28,833 bases of DNA, from the NCBI GenBank assembly GCA_964473335.1, contig CAYYOO010000013.1:1-28833 (forward strand), read 5' to 3'. This document shows positions 1 to 6,298 of the stretch, piece by piece. Origin of the DNA: CAYZTD01 sp964473335. GTDB lineage: Archaea > Thermoplasmatota > E2 > DHVEG-1. Made by a program: the position numbers and the translations under genes. Under the pieces are notes generated by a model. It made no database searches, was not told the origin of the DNA, and saw nothing but the letters and a program-made list of their open reading frames with translations. Each line of letters starts with the position of its first letter. The first letter of the stretch is position 1.

Positions 1-2
1 GA

Positions 3-698
3 TTAATCATATTTTATGTTACTATTTTCAGATTTAAGTTTCTCTATAAGATATTTACACCATTCAAGTTTTTGTAACTTTAATTTCTCATTTTTTTTAC
101 TAAAATATGAATACTTTCCAATTTTTTTATTGTAATCAAAACCGAGAAGAATTATTTCTTCTGCATTGAAATGATCTGCAGTAAATACACATCTATCTCC
201 ATCAGTAAATCCTCCAAAATTAGAGAGATTTTTAAATTTTGAAGGATCTGTTTGAGTGGTACCAAGTATTTTTCCTTTGAATTGTTTTGTATATGTTTTT
301 ATTTTGTTTATATTGTCCCCATGTGCATGTATTAAAACAATACTTCCATTTTTATTTTCTTTAATTTGATCAGATAATTTTCCGTCTAGGTCTGTTACAA
401 TTACATCTGGATTTATCTTATATTTTAATAAAGCGCTTGTTGCACCATCAGCACAAATTACTAGATATTTTCCTATTTTTTTTCTATATTTTTTTATTGA
501 TTCTATTAAACTAGGTCCTGCACCAAAAATCAATACTTTGTTTTTTGATATTAATTTTTTAAGTTCATCAATATCTATTTTATTTTTTTCTGAAATTATT
601 TCATCAAGTATTTTAGCTGATTTGATATCTTTTTTAATATCAAAATTAAAGTCCTTTAAAATCTTTTCATAAAATGGTTTCCAATTAATATAATTCAT
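3..698 (-). CDS. mptE: 6-hydroxymethyl-7,8-dihydropterin pyrophosphokinase (MptE family)
   Basis: Likely transfers pyrophosphate from ATP to 6-hydroxymethyl-7,8-dihydropterin, the archaeal replacement for FolK in folate/methanopterin-type pterin synthesis; cytosolic. The 231-residue protein carries the DUF115/MptE signatures: FGAGPSL near residues 58-64 (nucleotide-binding loop), ADGAT 83-87, TDLDG 102-106 (metal-binding acidic residues), HAHGDN 124-129 and GGFTDGDR 162-169. Length matches archaeal MptE. The stop codon lies at the very start of the window, so the gene is complete. Its ATG follows the DUF373 gene on the same strand by 6 bases, so the two are probably co-transcribed. Family assignment is strong; which C1-carrier pterin the cell makes cannot be read here. 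Confidence 0.88.
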   Translation of the reverse strand: MNYINWKPFYEKILKDFNFDIKKDIKSAKILDEIISEKNKIDIDELKKLISKNKVLIFGAGPSLIESIKKYRKKIGKYLVICADGATSALLKYKINPDVIVTDLDGKLSDQIKENKNGSIVLIHAHGDNINKIKTYTKQFKGKILGTTQTDPSKFKNLSNFGGFTDGDRCVFTADHFNAEEIILLGFDYNKKIGKYSYFSKKNEKLKLQKLEWCKYLIEKLKSENSNIKYD

Positions 699-704
699 TT
701 TTAT

Positions 705-1841
705 CTAATTTTCTTCTGCTAGTTTTTTTGTTTGGCTTTCAACTTCTCTTTCTTTTTCTTCAGTACTATGCATTTCTTTAAGATAGTGATGTGTTATAGC
801 TCCAATTAGAGCTATCATTATTCCAGCGAGAGTATAACCTATAAATGTAAGTCTAAAAAAGGGAGTTAAGTCAAATTCAGCGGGCCAACCTTTAAGAGAC
901 CAATATAAAGCATCAAATACAGAGTATGAAATAAAACCAAAAGCAAAAAGTGAAAAAGGAACAACACAATAGGTCCATATTACTTTTTTATCTTTTACAT
1001 ATATATCTATAATTCTACCAAAAAACGCTACAAGCCCTGCAATAACTATTCCCCATATCATATATCTTAAAAATTCTAGTATCGGAAGTAGTGCTACATC
1101 ATTTTGAAAATTAGTATTTTGATAGGCAAGAAAACCGTTGGCGACAAGTATTACAATCCCTATAATATATGTATAAATAGATAATTTTCCTGTTAGAAAC
1201 CCTGATTTGATATCTTCAAATATATAGGCAATATTTTTTTCCCATCTAAAAACTCTTATTAAAAGATACGCTCCTAAAGTAAATAGTATAGCTCCAAAAC
1301 CACTAGCAGTCATATCAAGTAGGACAAAAAATGCCCATACAATTAAAACAAGAGAAATTGGAAGGAAAAACTGCTTTAAAACTTTATCATCATCAAGTAT
1401 TTTTAAAAAACGATAATAAGTTGCTTCTAGTTCTTTACTTTGTTTAACTGAGACTCTATTAACTGATATAATCTTAATTCTTGATTGAATTATTGGAAGA
1501 ATGTATTCATCCTCAGCTCCATCTGAGATGAGTACAACATTATCTGCTCCAGTTTTTTCTATGACATCTTCTAGTTGATTTGATATTATCTCATCAGATT
1601 TTAAACCAACATTAATATGGCCGCAGATAGTAGCTATTTCAACTTCTTTATTTTCTTTTTTTATTTTTTGATATGTAGAAATTGCATAATAAATTGCATT
1701 TAAATCAGAATCCTCAGGATCTGCCTGACCAAGTTTATTTGCTGCATCTAAGTTTTTTTCATAACCAATTATGGGGCTCTCTATCTTGGCTTTTCTCCCA
1801 AAATCATCATCACGGTCCACGTTTAAAACTAGCGTTTTCAT
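705..1841 (-). CDS. DUF373 family archaeal membrane protein
   Basis: Archaea-specific DUF373 protein of 378 residues and unknown function. The soluble N-terminal half (1-155) has the family's conserved acidic motifs: NVDRDDDFG at 7-15, GQADPEDSDLNAI at 38-50 and LISDGAEDE at 104-112, suggesting a nucleotide- or metal-binding alpha/beta domain. The C-terminal half (about 158-355) contains six hydrophobic segments and ends in a charged tail, so it is an integral membrane protein with a cytosolic head. It is first in a two-gene unit with mptE. A TATA-like element on the minus strand around 1869-1878 would give a transcript starting within a few bases of the ATG. The family is recognised from its motifs; no role is known to me. 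Confidence 0.85.
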   Translation of the reverse strand: MKTLVLNVDRDDDFGRKAKIESPIIGYEKNLDAANKLGQADPEDSDLNAIYYAISTYQKIKKENKEVEIATICGHINVGLKSDEIISNQLEDVIEKTGADNVVLISDGAEDEYILPIIQSRIKIISVNRVSVKQSKELEATYYRFLKILDDDKVLKQFFLPISLVLIVWAFFVLLDMTASGFGAILFTLGAYLLIRVFRWEKNIAYIFEDIKSGFLTGKLSIYTYIIGIVILVANGFLAYQNTNFQNDVALLPILEFLRYMIWGIVIAGLVAFFGRIIDIYVKDKKVIWTYCVVPFSLFAFGFISYSVFDALYWSLKGWPAEFDLTPFFRLTFIGYTLAGIMIALIGAITHHYLKEMHSTEEKEREVESQTKKLAEEN

Positions 1842-1919
1842 AGATTTCTAATATCGTATAAATATTCCTATATTTAAGTGTGTTACCATTAAAATTCGTT
1901 AAAATATGTATGTTAGGAC

Positions 1920-1933
1920 AGGACATATGTCCT
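1920..1933. promoter_or_regulatory. Perfect 14-bp palindrome, possible operator
   Basis: AGGACATATGTCCT reads identically on both strands, an arrangement typical of sites bound by dimeric helix-turn-helix regulators. It lies about 80 bases upstream of the DUF373 start and about 225 bases upstream of the EamA start, so it could act on the minus-strand unit. In so AT-rich a background a palindrome containing GG and CC is less expected by chance, but no regulator is encoded nearby, so the function is inference. Confidence 0.3.
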
Positions 1934-2011
1934 ATCTATTGTTATCATATGAATCGTAAAGAGAATATATATAGTATTAATAAAAAAGTATTACATGAGG
2001 AGATTAGGAAC

Positions 2012-2071
2012 ATGGATAATCCTGAAAAAATGAACAAGATACGAAATTTCATAAAAAGATGGAGATTGTAA
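2012..2071 (+). CDS. Possible 19-residue basic peptide (doubtful)
   Basis: A short reading frame ends at 2071. It is open back to an ATG at 1949, but the best ribosome-site context is for the ATG at 2012, with GAGGAG at 1997-2002 nine bases upstream. The 19-residue product ends in a cationic, amphipathic stretch (MNKIRNFIKRWRL). Length gives no statistical support and I recognise no family. It may equally be a fortuitous frame in the intergenic region. Confidence 0.2.
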   Translation: MDNPEKMNKIRNFIKRWRL

Positions 2072-2118
2072 AAACAAATCATAAAAAACAGCCTTAAACA
2101 GATATGTTTCAATTCATT

Positions 2119-2128
2119 TTTTATATAA
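2119..2128 (+). promoter_or_regulatory. TATA box of EamA transporter gene
   Basis: TTTATATAA within 2119-2128 matches the archaeal TBP-binding consensus and sits 30 bases before the ATG at 2158. Expected transcription start is within a few bases of the start codon, giving a leaderless or nearly leaderless mRNA. This agrees with the absence of a ribosome-binding sequence in front of the gene. Confidence 0.6.
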
Positions 2129-2157
2129 GTTAGTAATACTGCAGAAAGATTCTTAAA

Positions 2158-3096
2158 ATGGAAAGTAAAGTATTTTCAAATTGGAAATTTGTAATTCTGA
2201 TAAGCTTACCAATATTATTTTGGGCATGTGCATTTCCATTCATTAAGATTTTACTTAAAGAATTATCTTTTATTAACTTAACAATAATGAGATTTGTAGT
2301 AGTATTTATAATTTTAATAATTTTTATTCCACTGCAATCAAAAAGAATAACTCCAATACAAAAAAAAGATATAATTCCAATATTTTTACTTGGGTTTTTT
2401 GGTGTAATAGGATATCACCTGGGTTTAAACTATGGTGAACAATATGTATCAGCGGGTGCAGCAAGCTTAATTATTGCAACAATTCCAATTTTTGTGGCAA
2501 TTATGTCAATAATATATCTAAAAGAGAAAATAACAATAAAAAAAGGATTTGGAATAACAATTTCACTAATAGGTGTAACAATAATATCATTATGGGGAAC
2601 AGCTGGAACAAATATTGAAATCAACTATATTTATGGTGCATTCGGAGTACTATTTGCAGCTCTTATGGGTGCATTTTATACAATTGCTGGTAAAAAAATG
2701 CTAAAAAGATATTCAGGTCTGTCTCTTACAGTGTATGCAATGCTTCTTGGAAGCATAGGACTCATACCATTTGCAAATAGAGATCTACCAAATCAAATTT
2801 TAAATTTATCATTGACATCATGGGGAGCGCTAATATTTTTAGGAATATTTTCAACAATTACAGCGTATACTCTCTGGTATATAGCCCTTGAAACAAGGGA
2901 CGCAACTGAGATTAGTCCTTTTTTATATGCCATCCCAGTAGTATCAACAATACTTAGTTATTTTTTAGTAAACGAAAGAATCACTTTATTTTTCATTCTT
3001 GGAGGAATGTTAGTAATAACAGGTTTGTTGCTAGTAAACTCAAAAAAAAGCCCAAAGAATCTTCCGCTATTAAAAAACAAAGGAAAAAATTCATAA
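2158..3096 (+). CDS. EamA/DMT superfamily transporter (first copy)
   Basis: Ten-helix drug/metabolite-transporter family permease of 312 residues, made of two repeated five-helix EamA halves. The first half begins with the typical WACAFPFIKILL segment and contains GLNYGEQYVSAGAASLI followed by a helix ending in LKEK. The second half repeats the pattern (SPFLYAIPVVSTILSYFLVNERI). A basic tail (SKKSPKNLPLLKNK) follows the last helix, as expected for a cytosolic C-terminus. Substrate cannot be read from sequence; members export amino acids, sugars or nucleosides. Likely co-transcribed with the AlaX gene 24 bases downstream. A second, only distantly similar member lies at 4530-5414. Confidence 0.88.
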   Translation: MESKVFSNWKFVILISLPILFWACAFPFIKILLKELSFINLTIMRFVVVFIILIIFIPLQSKRITPIQKKDIIPIFLLGFFGVIGYHLGLNYGEQYVSAGAASLIIATIPIFVAIMSIIYLKEKITIKKGFGITISLIGVTIISLWGTAGTNIEINYIYGAFGVLFAALMGAFYTIAGKKMLKRYSGLSLTVYAMLLGSIGLIPFANRDLPNQILNLSLTSWGALIFLGIFSTITAYTLWYIALETRDATEISPFLYAIPVVSTILSYFLVNERITLFFILGGMLVITGLLLVNSKKSPKNLPLLKNKGKNS

Positions 3097-3120
3097 AAGA
3101 AATTCTATTTTTAGTAAAAT

Positions 3121-3840
3121 ATGACAGATTTACTCTACATGAAAGATATTGATTCTAATTACATAAAGGAATTTGATGCAACTGTTACAAAAAACAAAAA
3201 AAACTATATAACTTTTGATAAAACTGCTTTTTATCCACTTGGTGGCGGACAACCAAGTGATACAGGAATAATCAGGTGGAACAAACAAAAATCTAAAGTT
3301 AAAGAAGTAATAAAAAAAGGAAAAACGATCAAACATATAATCGATGGAGAAAAACCAGAACTGGGAACAAAGATACATGCAAAAATCGATTGGGACAGAA
3401 GATACAGCCATATGAAAATGCATACCGCTCAACACATTCTTTCTGGAATCATTTTTGATGAATACAATGCAAGAACAGTTGGAAACAAAATTCATGCAGA
3501 TTATTCGCGAGTTGATTTTAAACCAATAACATTCACTGAAAAAGATCTAGAAAAAATAAAAAAGAAATTTAATGAAATGGTATCAAAAGATAAAGCAATT
3601 CAAATATATGATGAAGAAAGAGAAAAACTTGAAAAAAGAGTAAATACCCAAAGAGCAAACCTTGACTTACTACCAAAGTTTATTAAAAAACTAAGAATTG
3701 TAGAAATTAAGGATTTCGATGTTTGTCCATGTGCTGGAACACATGTAAAAAATACAAGTGAAATACCAAAGATTGATCAAATAAAAAGAGAAACAAAAGG
3801 AAAAGAAATTGATAGGATAATATATTCATTGAAAAAGTAA
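3121..3840 (+). CDS. alaX: Alanyl-tRNA editing protein AlaX
   Basis: Stand-alone trans-editing hydrolase that removes serine or glycine mistakenly attached to tRNA-Ala. The 239-residue protein has the glycine-rich GGGQPSDTG motif (41-49) of the AlaRS-like N-terminal barrel and the editing zinc site: HTAQH gives His101 and His105, and CAGTH gives Cys204 and His208 (HxxxH plus CxxxH). Length and the glycine-rich motif fit the medium/AlaX-M class rather than the minimal AlaX-S form. No alaS is in view. It follows the EamA transporter with a 24-base gap, most likely as the second gene of that transcript. An in-frame Met at codon 7 is an alternative start, but conserved barrel sequence begins right after it, so the upstream ATG is preferred. 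Confidence 0.92.
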   Translation: MTDLLYMKDIDSNYIKEFDATVTKNKKNYITFDKTAFYPLGGGQPSDTGIIRWNKQKSKVKEVIKKGKTIKHIIDGEKPELGTKIHAKIDWDRRYSHMKMHTAQHILSGIIFDEYNARTVGNKIHADYSRVDFKPITFTEKDLEKIKKKFNEMVSKDKAIQIYDEEREKLEKRVNTQRANLDLLPKFIKKLRIVEIKDFDVCPCAGTHVKNTSEIPKIDQIKRETKGKEIDRIIYSLKK

Positions 3841-3844
3841 AAAT

Positions 3845-3994
3845 CTATTTTTTAAATTTAATTTCAAAATTTTCTATTTCATCAACACCTTTCAAAGGTT
3901 TTAACATACCAAAAAGCGTATTTTTAATGAATTCTTCTGGAAAATCAGTTAGAGGGATATTTTTTTCATTTACTATAATTTTTAATTCATTCAT
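3845..3994 (-). CDS. Small 49-residue conserved-looking protein after MobB
   Basis: A short gene starts one base after the mobB stop on the same strand. The 49-residue product begins MNELKIIVNEKNIPLTDFP and ends ENFEIKFKK, with a central FIKNTLFGMLKPLKGVDEI. It looks like a folded mini-domain: beta strand, proline-containing turn, amphipathic helix, Gly-Val turn, closing beta strand. Tight coupling to mobB, a full fill of the gap up to the convergent alaX stop (4 bases), and sensible amino-acid composition support a real gene. I recall similar short archaeal proteins of the form I(V/I)VNxxxIPL...GMLxxLKGVxEIxxxEI but cannot name the family. Function unknown; a partner of MobB or of the molybdo-/tungstopterin pathway is inference from position. 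Confidence 0.65.
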   Translation of the reverse strand: MNELKIIVNEKNIPLTDFPEEFIKNTLFGMLKPLKGVDEIENFEIKFKK

Positions 3995-3995
3995 C

Positions 3996-4439
3996 TTAAT
4001 CAATTTCTTTATTCATCTGCTCGATTATAATGTTTACTAATCTAAGAAAATCCCCAAAATAATCATGAATCGTATTATCTCTTTTTTTAATATCACCAAT
4101 TCGTATCTTTGGAGTTTTTTTATCATTTGCACCTTCAATAAAAATGATATCATATCCACCTATTTTTTTAATATTAATAATAATTTCATCAATATTTTGT
4201 TTTTCTTTAACTAAAAAACCTGTTTCAATAGATGAAGATAATATAACTAGTTCAGAACCTGCCTCACCAAACTTGTATGAATCCTTACCTGAATTATCAA
4301 AACCGGTTTTTTTATCAGATATTTTAACAGAAGCTATTTTGAAACCTTTTGATTTGAAATGCTTGATCAATTCAACCATCAAACTAGTTTTTCCTGAGTC
4401 AGAACTACCATATATTCCAATAACAAATGGTTTTTTCAT
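3996..4439 (-). CDS. mobB: Molybdopterin-guanine dinucleotide biosynthesis adaptor MobB
   Basis: P-loop GTPase-like protein of 147 residues associated with late molybdo/tungstopterin cofactor maturation (MobA partner). Walker A is GSSDSGKT at residues 11-18, directly after a buried strand (FVIGIY), as usual for MobB. Further family features are a KISDKKTGFDNSGKDSYKFGEAGSE-like region (first 20 residues quoted less the rest) and the FIEGAN strand-turn near the Walker B position. It fits a cell using Mo/W enzymes, such as the AOR-type enzyme encoded 4.5 kb downstream. The start codon lies in the loop of a perfect inverted repeat (4426-4450). Followed by a 49-residue gene with a one-base gap. 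Confidence 0.85.
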   Translation of the reverse strand: MKKPFVIGIYGSSDSGKTSLMVELIKHFKSKGFKIASVKISDKKTGFDNSGKDSYKFGEAGSELVILSSSIETGFLVKEKQNIDEIIINIKKIGGYDIIFIEGANDKKTPKIRIGDIKKRDNTIHDYFGDFLRLVNIIIEQMNKEID

Positions 4440-4450
4440 AAAAAACCATT
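4426..4450. repeat. 11-bp-arm inverted repeat with mobB start codon in loop
   Basis: AATGGTTTTTT at 4426-4436 and AAAAAACCATT at 4440-4450 are perfect reverse complements separated by three bases, which are exactly the mobB start codon (CAT on plus, ATG on minus). As RNA or DNA this places the start codon at the tip of a hairpin, or marks a dimer-binding site across the transcription/translation start of a leaderless gene. Part of the left arm is codons 2-5 of mobB (Lys-Lys-Pro-Phe), so coding constraint may explain one arm only. Confidence 0.55.
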
Positions 4451-4472
4451 AAAAAAAATTATCATTTAACTC

Positions 4473-4491
4473 TTATGGTTAAAAACCATAA
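4473..4491. repeat. Second ATGGTT/AACCAT inverted repeat
   Basis: TTATGGTT (4473-4480) and AACCATAA (4484-4491) are perfect 8-base arms around AAA. The core half-sites ATGGTT and AACCAT are the same as in the repeat over the mobB start, 32-47 bases away. The two lie between divergent genes mobB and the EamA transporter, so they look like a pair of related operator sites in a shared control region. No regulator gene is adjacent. Confidence 0.4.
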
Positions 4492-4529
4492 AAACAAAAT
4501 AGAAAGCAGAGATTAACAAGAATTTGTTC

Positions 4530-5414
4530 ATGAATAAAAAAGCAGGTGTTGGATTATTTATCTCAGTATTATCTGTATCTTTTGCAGCAATATTTATTGA
4601 GACATTATTAAAAAGAGGAATGCAACCAGCTACAATTGCCTTTTATAGGCTCTTATTTACTGTTTTATTTTTATTACCATTATTGCTTTACTATAAAAAA
4701 TATAGAGAAGAACTTTTTAACATCAATAAAAAAACATTTCTTCTAATGACAGGCATAGGAATAATCCTGTCAATTCATTTTTACACATGGATTACATCAC
4801 TAAACTACACATCTGTGGCAAGCTCAGTAATCCTTGTGACAGCACACCCTGTACTTGTAGCACCTGTTGCATATTATTTTTTAAAAGAGAAACTATCTTC
4901 TGTTAACCTTTTAGGAATAATAATTTCACTAGCAGGAGTTGCAATTTTAGTTTTTGGTAACTATGATCTAGGACCTTTAACAATAGATAGTCTTGAAGGA
5001 AATATATTAGCTATAATAGGTGGGATATGTGCAGGATTATATATTCTAGGGGGAAGAAAAGTTAGAAAAAAAGTATCAGTTATATCATATGCTTTTGTGG
5101 TTTATTCTATCGCAACAGTTTTATTATTTTTAGTTTTTATTTTTTCTCAGACTAATAGTTACTCGATAAAAAGCGAGGATTATGGAATACTAATTTTGAT
5201 GGCTTTTGTTGCTGGAATATTAGGTCACACCCTCTACAATTGGTCACTAAAATATATTAGAGCATCAGTTGCATCTGTTGCCCTACTCGGAGAACCTATT
5301 GGATCAACTCTTTTTGCATATGCAATACCATGGATTTCTGAAATACCATCAAATTATACTTTTATTGGAGGAGCAATAATCCTAAGTGGCATATATTTGA
5401 CTTCTAGAAAGTAA
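4530..5414 (+). CDS. EamA/DMT superfamily transporter (second copy)
   Basis: Ten-helix permease of 294 residues from the chosen ATG at 4530; a TTG two codons earlier is in frame but less likely. It opens with the helix GVGLFISVLSVSFAAIFIET followed by the signature region RGMQPATIAFYRLLFT, then TSLNYTSVASSVILVTAHPV and LKEKLS typical of the first EamA half. The second half contains GHTLYNWSLKYIRASVASVALLGEP-type sequence, diagnostic of the family. The substrate is unknown. It is divergent from mobB and the control region between them holds two inverted repeats. It appears monocistronic, since the next plus-strand gene has its own promoter. Confidence 0.87.
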   Translation: MNKKAGVGLFISVLSVSFAAIFIETLLKRGMQPATIAFYRLLFTVLFLLPLLLYYKKYREELFNINKKTFLLMTGIGIILSIHFYTWITSLNYTSVASSVILVTAHPVLVAPVAYYFLKEKLSSVNLLGIIISLAGVAILVFGNYDLGPLTIDSLEGNILAIIGGICAGLYILGGRKVRKKVSVISYAFVVYSIATVLLFLVFIFSQTNSYSIKSEDYGILILMAFVAGILGHTLYNWSLKYIRASVASVALLGEPIGSTLFAYAIPWISEIPSNYTFIGGAIILSGIYLTSRK

Positions 5415-5429
5415 CTTTTAAAAACAGTA

Positions 5430-5454
5430 GTTCGGAAGGTAACTTTTTTCGAAC
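5430..5454. terminator. Weak stem and T-run after EamA gene
   Basis: GTTCG (5430-5434) pairs with CGAAC (5450-5454) across 15 bases that include a run of six T residues. A 9-base direct repeat GTAACTTTT occurs at 5411-5419 (across the stop codon) and 5439-5447. The T-rich run is compatible with archaeal transcription termination downstream of the transporter; the stem itself is short and may be chance. Confidence 0.25.
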
Positions 5455-5495
5455 ATTTCTGAATGCCTAAAATTATACTCATAAGGAGAAGAAAT

Positions 5496-5567
5496 ATGTC
5501 CGCCTATACTAGAATTAGTCAGTTTGAGCCATATTTAGGCTACTTTCCAAAGTACTGTAAAAAATGA
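5496..5567 (+). CDS. Possible 23-residue peptide with strong ribosome site
   Basis: ATG at 5496 is preceded by AAGGAGA (5483-5489) at ideal spacing and opens a 23-codon frame ending at TGA 5567. The product starts MSAYTRISQF and is rich in aromatic residues (four Tyr, three Phe) with one Cys near the end. It sits in the 190-base gap between the EamA gene and the SUOX-like gene, and ends just before that gene's TATA box. It could be a small protein, a leader peptide, or the start of a decayed gene. Too short for compositional proof. Confidence 0.3.
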   Translation: MSAYTRISQFEPYLGYFPKYCKK

Positions 5568-5569
5568 AA

Positions 5570-5581
5570 ATATTTAAAAAG
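5570..5581 (+). promoter_or_regulatory. TATA box of SUOX-like anchored protein gene
   Basis: ATATTTAAAAAG lies about 24-35 bases before the ATG at 5605, the spacing expected for an archaeal promoter producing a leaderless transcript. No ribosome site precedes the ATG, which agrees. Confidence 0.5.
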
Positions 5582-5604
5582 AGGTTCTTTTTTGCAACAA
5601 AAAC

Positions 5605-6252
5605 ATGGCAGAAAAAAACAATACAAATAAAATGCTTTCAATTGGGCTGGTAATAGTACTGGTAATTGCAGCAGTTGTAATGATATATGTGAATCTACCA
5701 AAAGAAGATACAAATGCAGGATCCGGAGAAGATACACAAGATGAAACTGCTGATAATAAAACCGAAAAACCAACTCTAACCTTAACTATGACCTATAACA
5801 ATACAGATTATCAATATAATTTTACAGATATTGAAAATTTACAATCAACAACTGGTACAGCTAGATATATGAAAGCAAGTCCATTTTTTAAAACTGGGAC
5901 AATAATAATAAAACCCTCAATGAATGAAAGCGCAAATCAATATGAAGGAGTAAAAGTTTCAAAATTACTTGATGACATCAATAATATTCCTGAAACATAT
6001 AATATAACAATATCTGCGCCAGATGGATACAGTACGATATTCAATAAATCTCAAATAAATGGAAATCTTGTCACATATAACGAAACGGGGAACAAAACAA
6101 GTGTTGATGTATCCGTTATTCTTGCTTACAAACAAAATGGAGAATACCTATCTGAAGAAGATGGCCCATTAATGGTAGCAATAGTTGGAAATGAACCAAT
6201 AAGTCTATCTAATAAATGGGTAAGTAATGTTGTTAAAATAGAAATAGAATAA
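5605..6252 (+). CDS. Membrane-anchored SUOX-like (oxidoreductase molybdopterin-binding) domain protein
   Basis: 215 residues. One N-terminal membrane helix (about 11-29) without a lipobox Cys, then an acidic Ser/Asp/Glu/Thr-rich linker (32-55), then an exported domain with many N-glycosylation sequons (NNT, NIT, NKS, NKT). The domain resembles the core of sulfite-oxidase-type pterin-binding domains: YEGVKVSKLLDDI (113-125, the ligand-gated GVPLxxLL helix), ISAPDGYSTIF (136-146, equivalent to FxSxDGY), ILAYKQNGEYLSEEDGPLMV (172-191, the LAYxMNGxPLxxxxGxPLR motif) and NKWVSNVVKIEIE at the end (VKWLxxIEx). The cofactor-ligand cysteine region of true sulfite oxidases is absent: the protein has no Cys at all, so catalysis is unlikely. 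A paralogue with a CHECH motif is encoded at 7433-7861 in the tungstoenzyme operon. Role is unknown; scaffold or ligand sensor is inference. Confidence 0.65.
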   Translation: MAEKNNTNKMLSIGLVIVLVIAAVVMIYVNLPKEDTNAGSGEDTQDETADNKTEKPTLTLTMTYNNTDYQYNFTDIENLQSTTGTARYMKASPFFKTGTIIIKPSMNESANQYEGVKVSKLLDDINNIPETYNITISAPDGYSTIFNKSQINGNLVTYNETGNKTSVDVSVILAYKQNGEYLSEEDGPLMVAIVGNEPISLSNKWVSNVVKIEIE

Positions 6253-6298
6253 TTCAACCACAACCTTTTTTTCTTTATATTTTATATTTGAATTGTAA

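Larger units (their letters stand above)
1842..2157. other. Intergenic region with palindrome and possible tiny ORF
   Basis: This 316-base gap separates two divergent transcription units. It holds, from left to right: the AT-rich promoter of the DUF373 gene (about 1857-1878), a perfect 14-base palindrome AGGACATATGTCCT at 1920-1933, a weak small ORF on the plus strand (1949 or 2012 to 2071), and a TATA box at 2119-2128 serving the downstream transporter. No tRNA, snoRNA box motif or repeat array was recognised. Confidence 0.6.

Noticed and set aside
3130..3495. Open frame of 121 codons on the minus strand within alaX
   Set aside because: Antisense shadow: Phe/Tyr/Ser-rich, no family resemblance, while the plus strand encodes a complete AlaX with all zinc ligands.
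4144..4452. Open frame of 102 codons on the plus strand opposite mobB
   Set aside because: Shadow of a clear MobB with Walker A motif; composition is unlike a soluble or membrane protein.
1920..5505. Shared ATATGTCC near 1925-1932 and 5494-5501 as a dispersed regulatory repeat
   Set aside because: Only eight bases are shared, flanks differ, and only the first copy is palindromic.
6251..6294. AATTCAA / TTGAATT inverted repeat before the kinase-like gene
   Set aside because: Seven AT-rich bases 30 apart are expected by chance in this composition.
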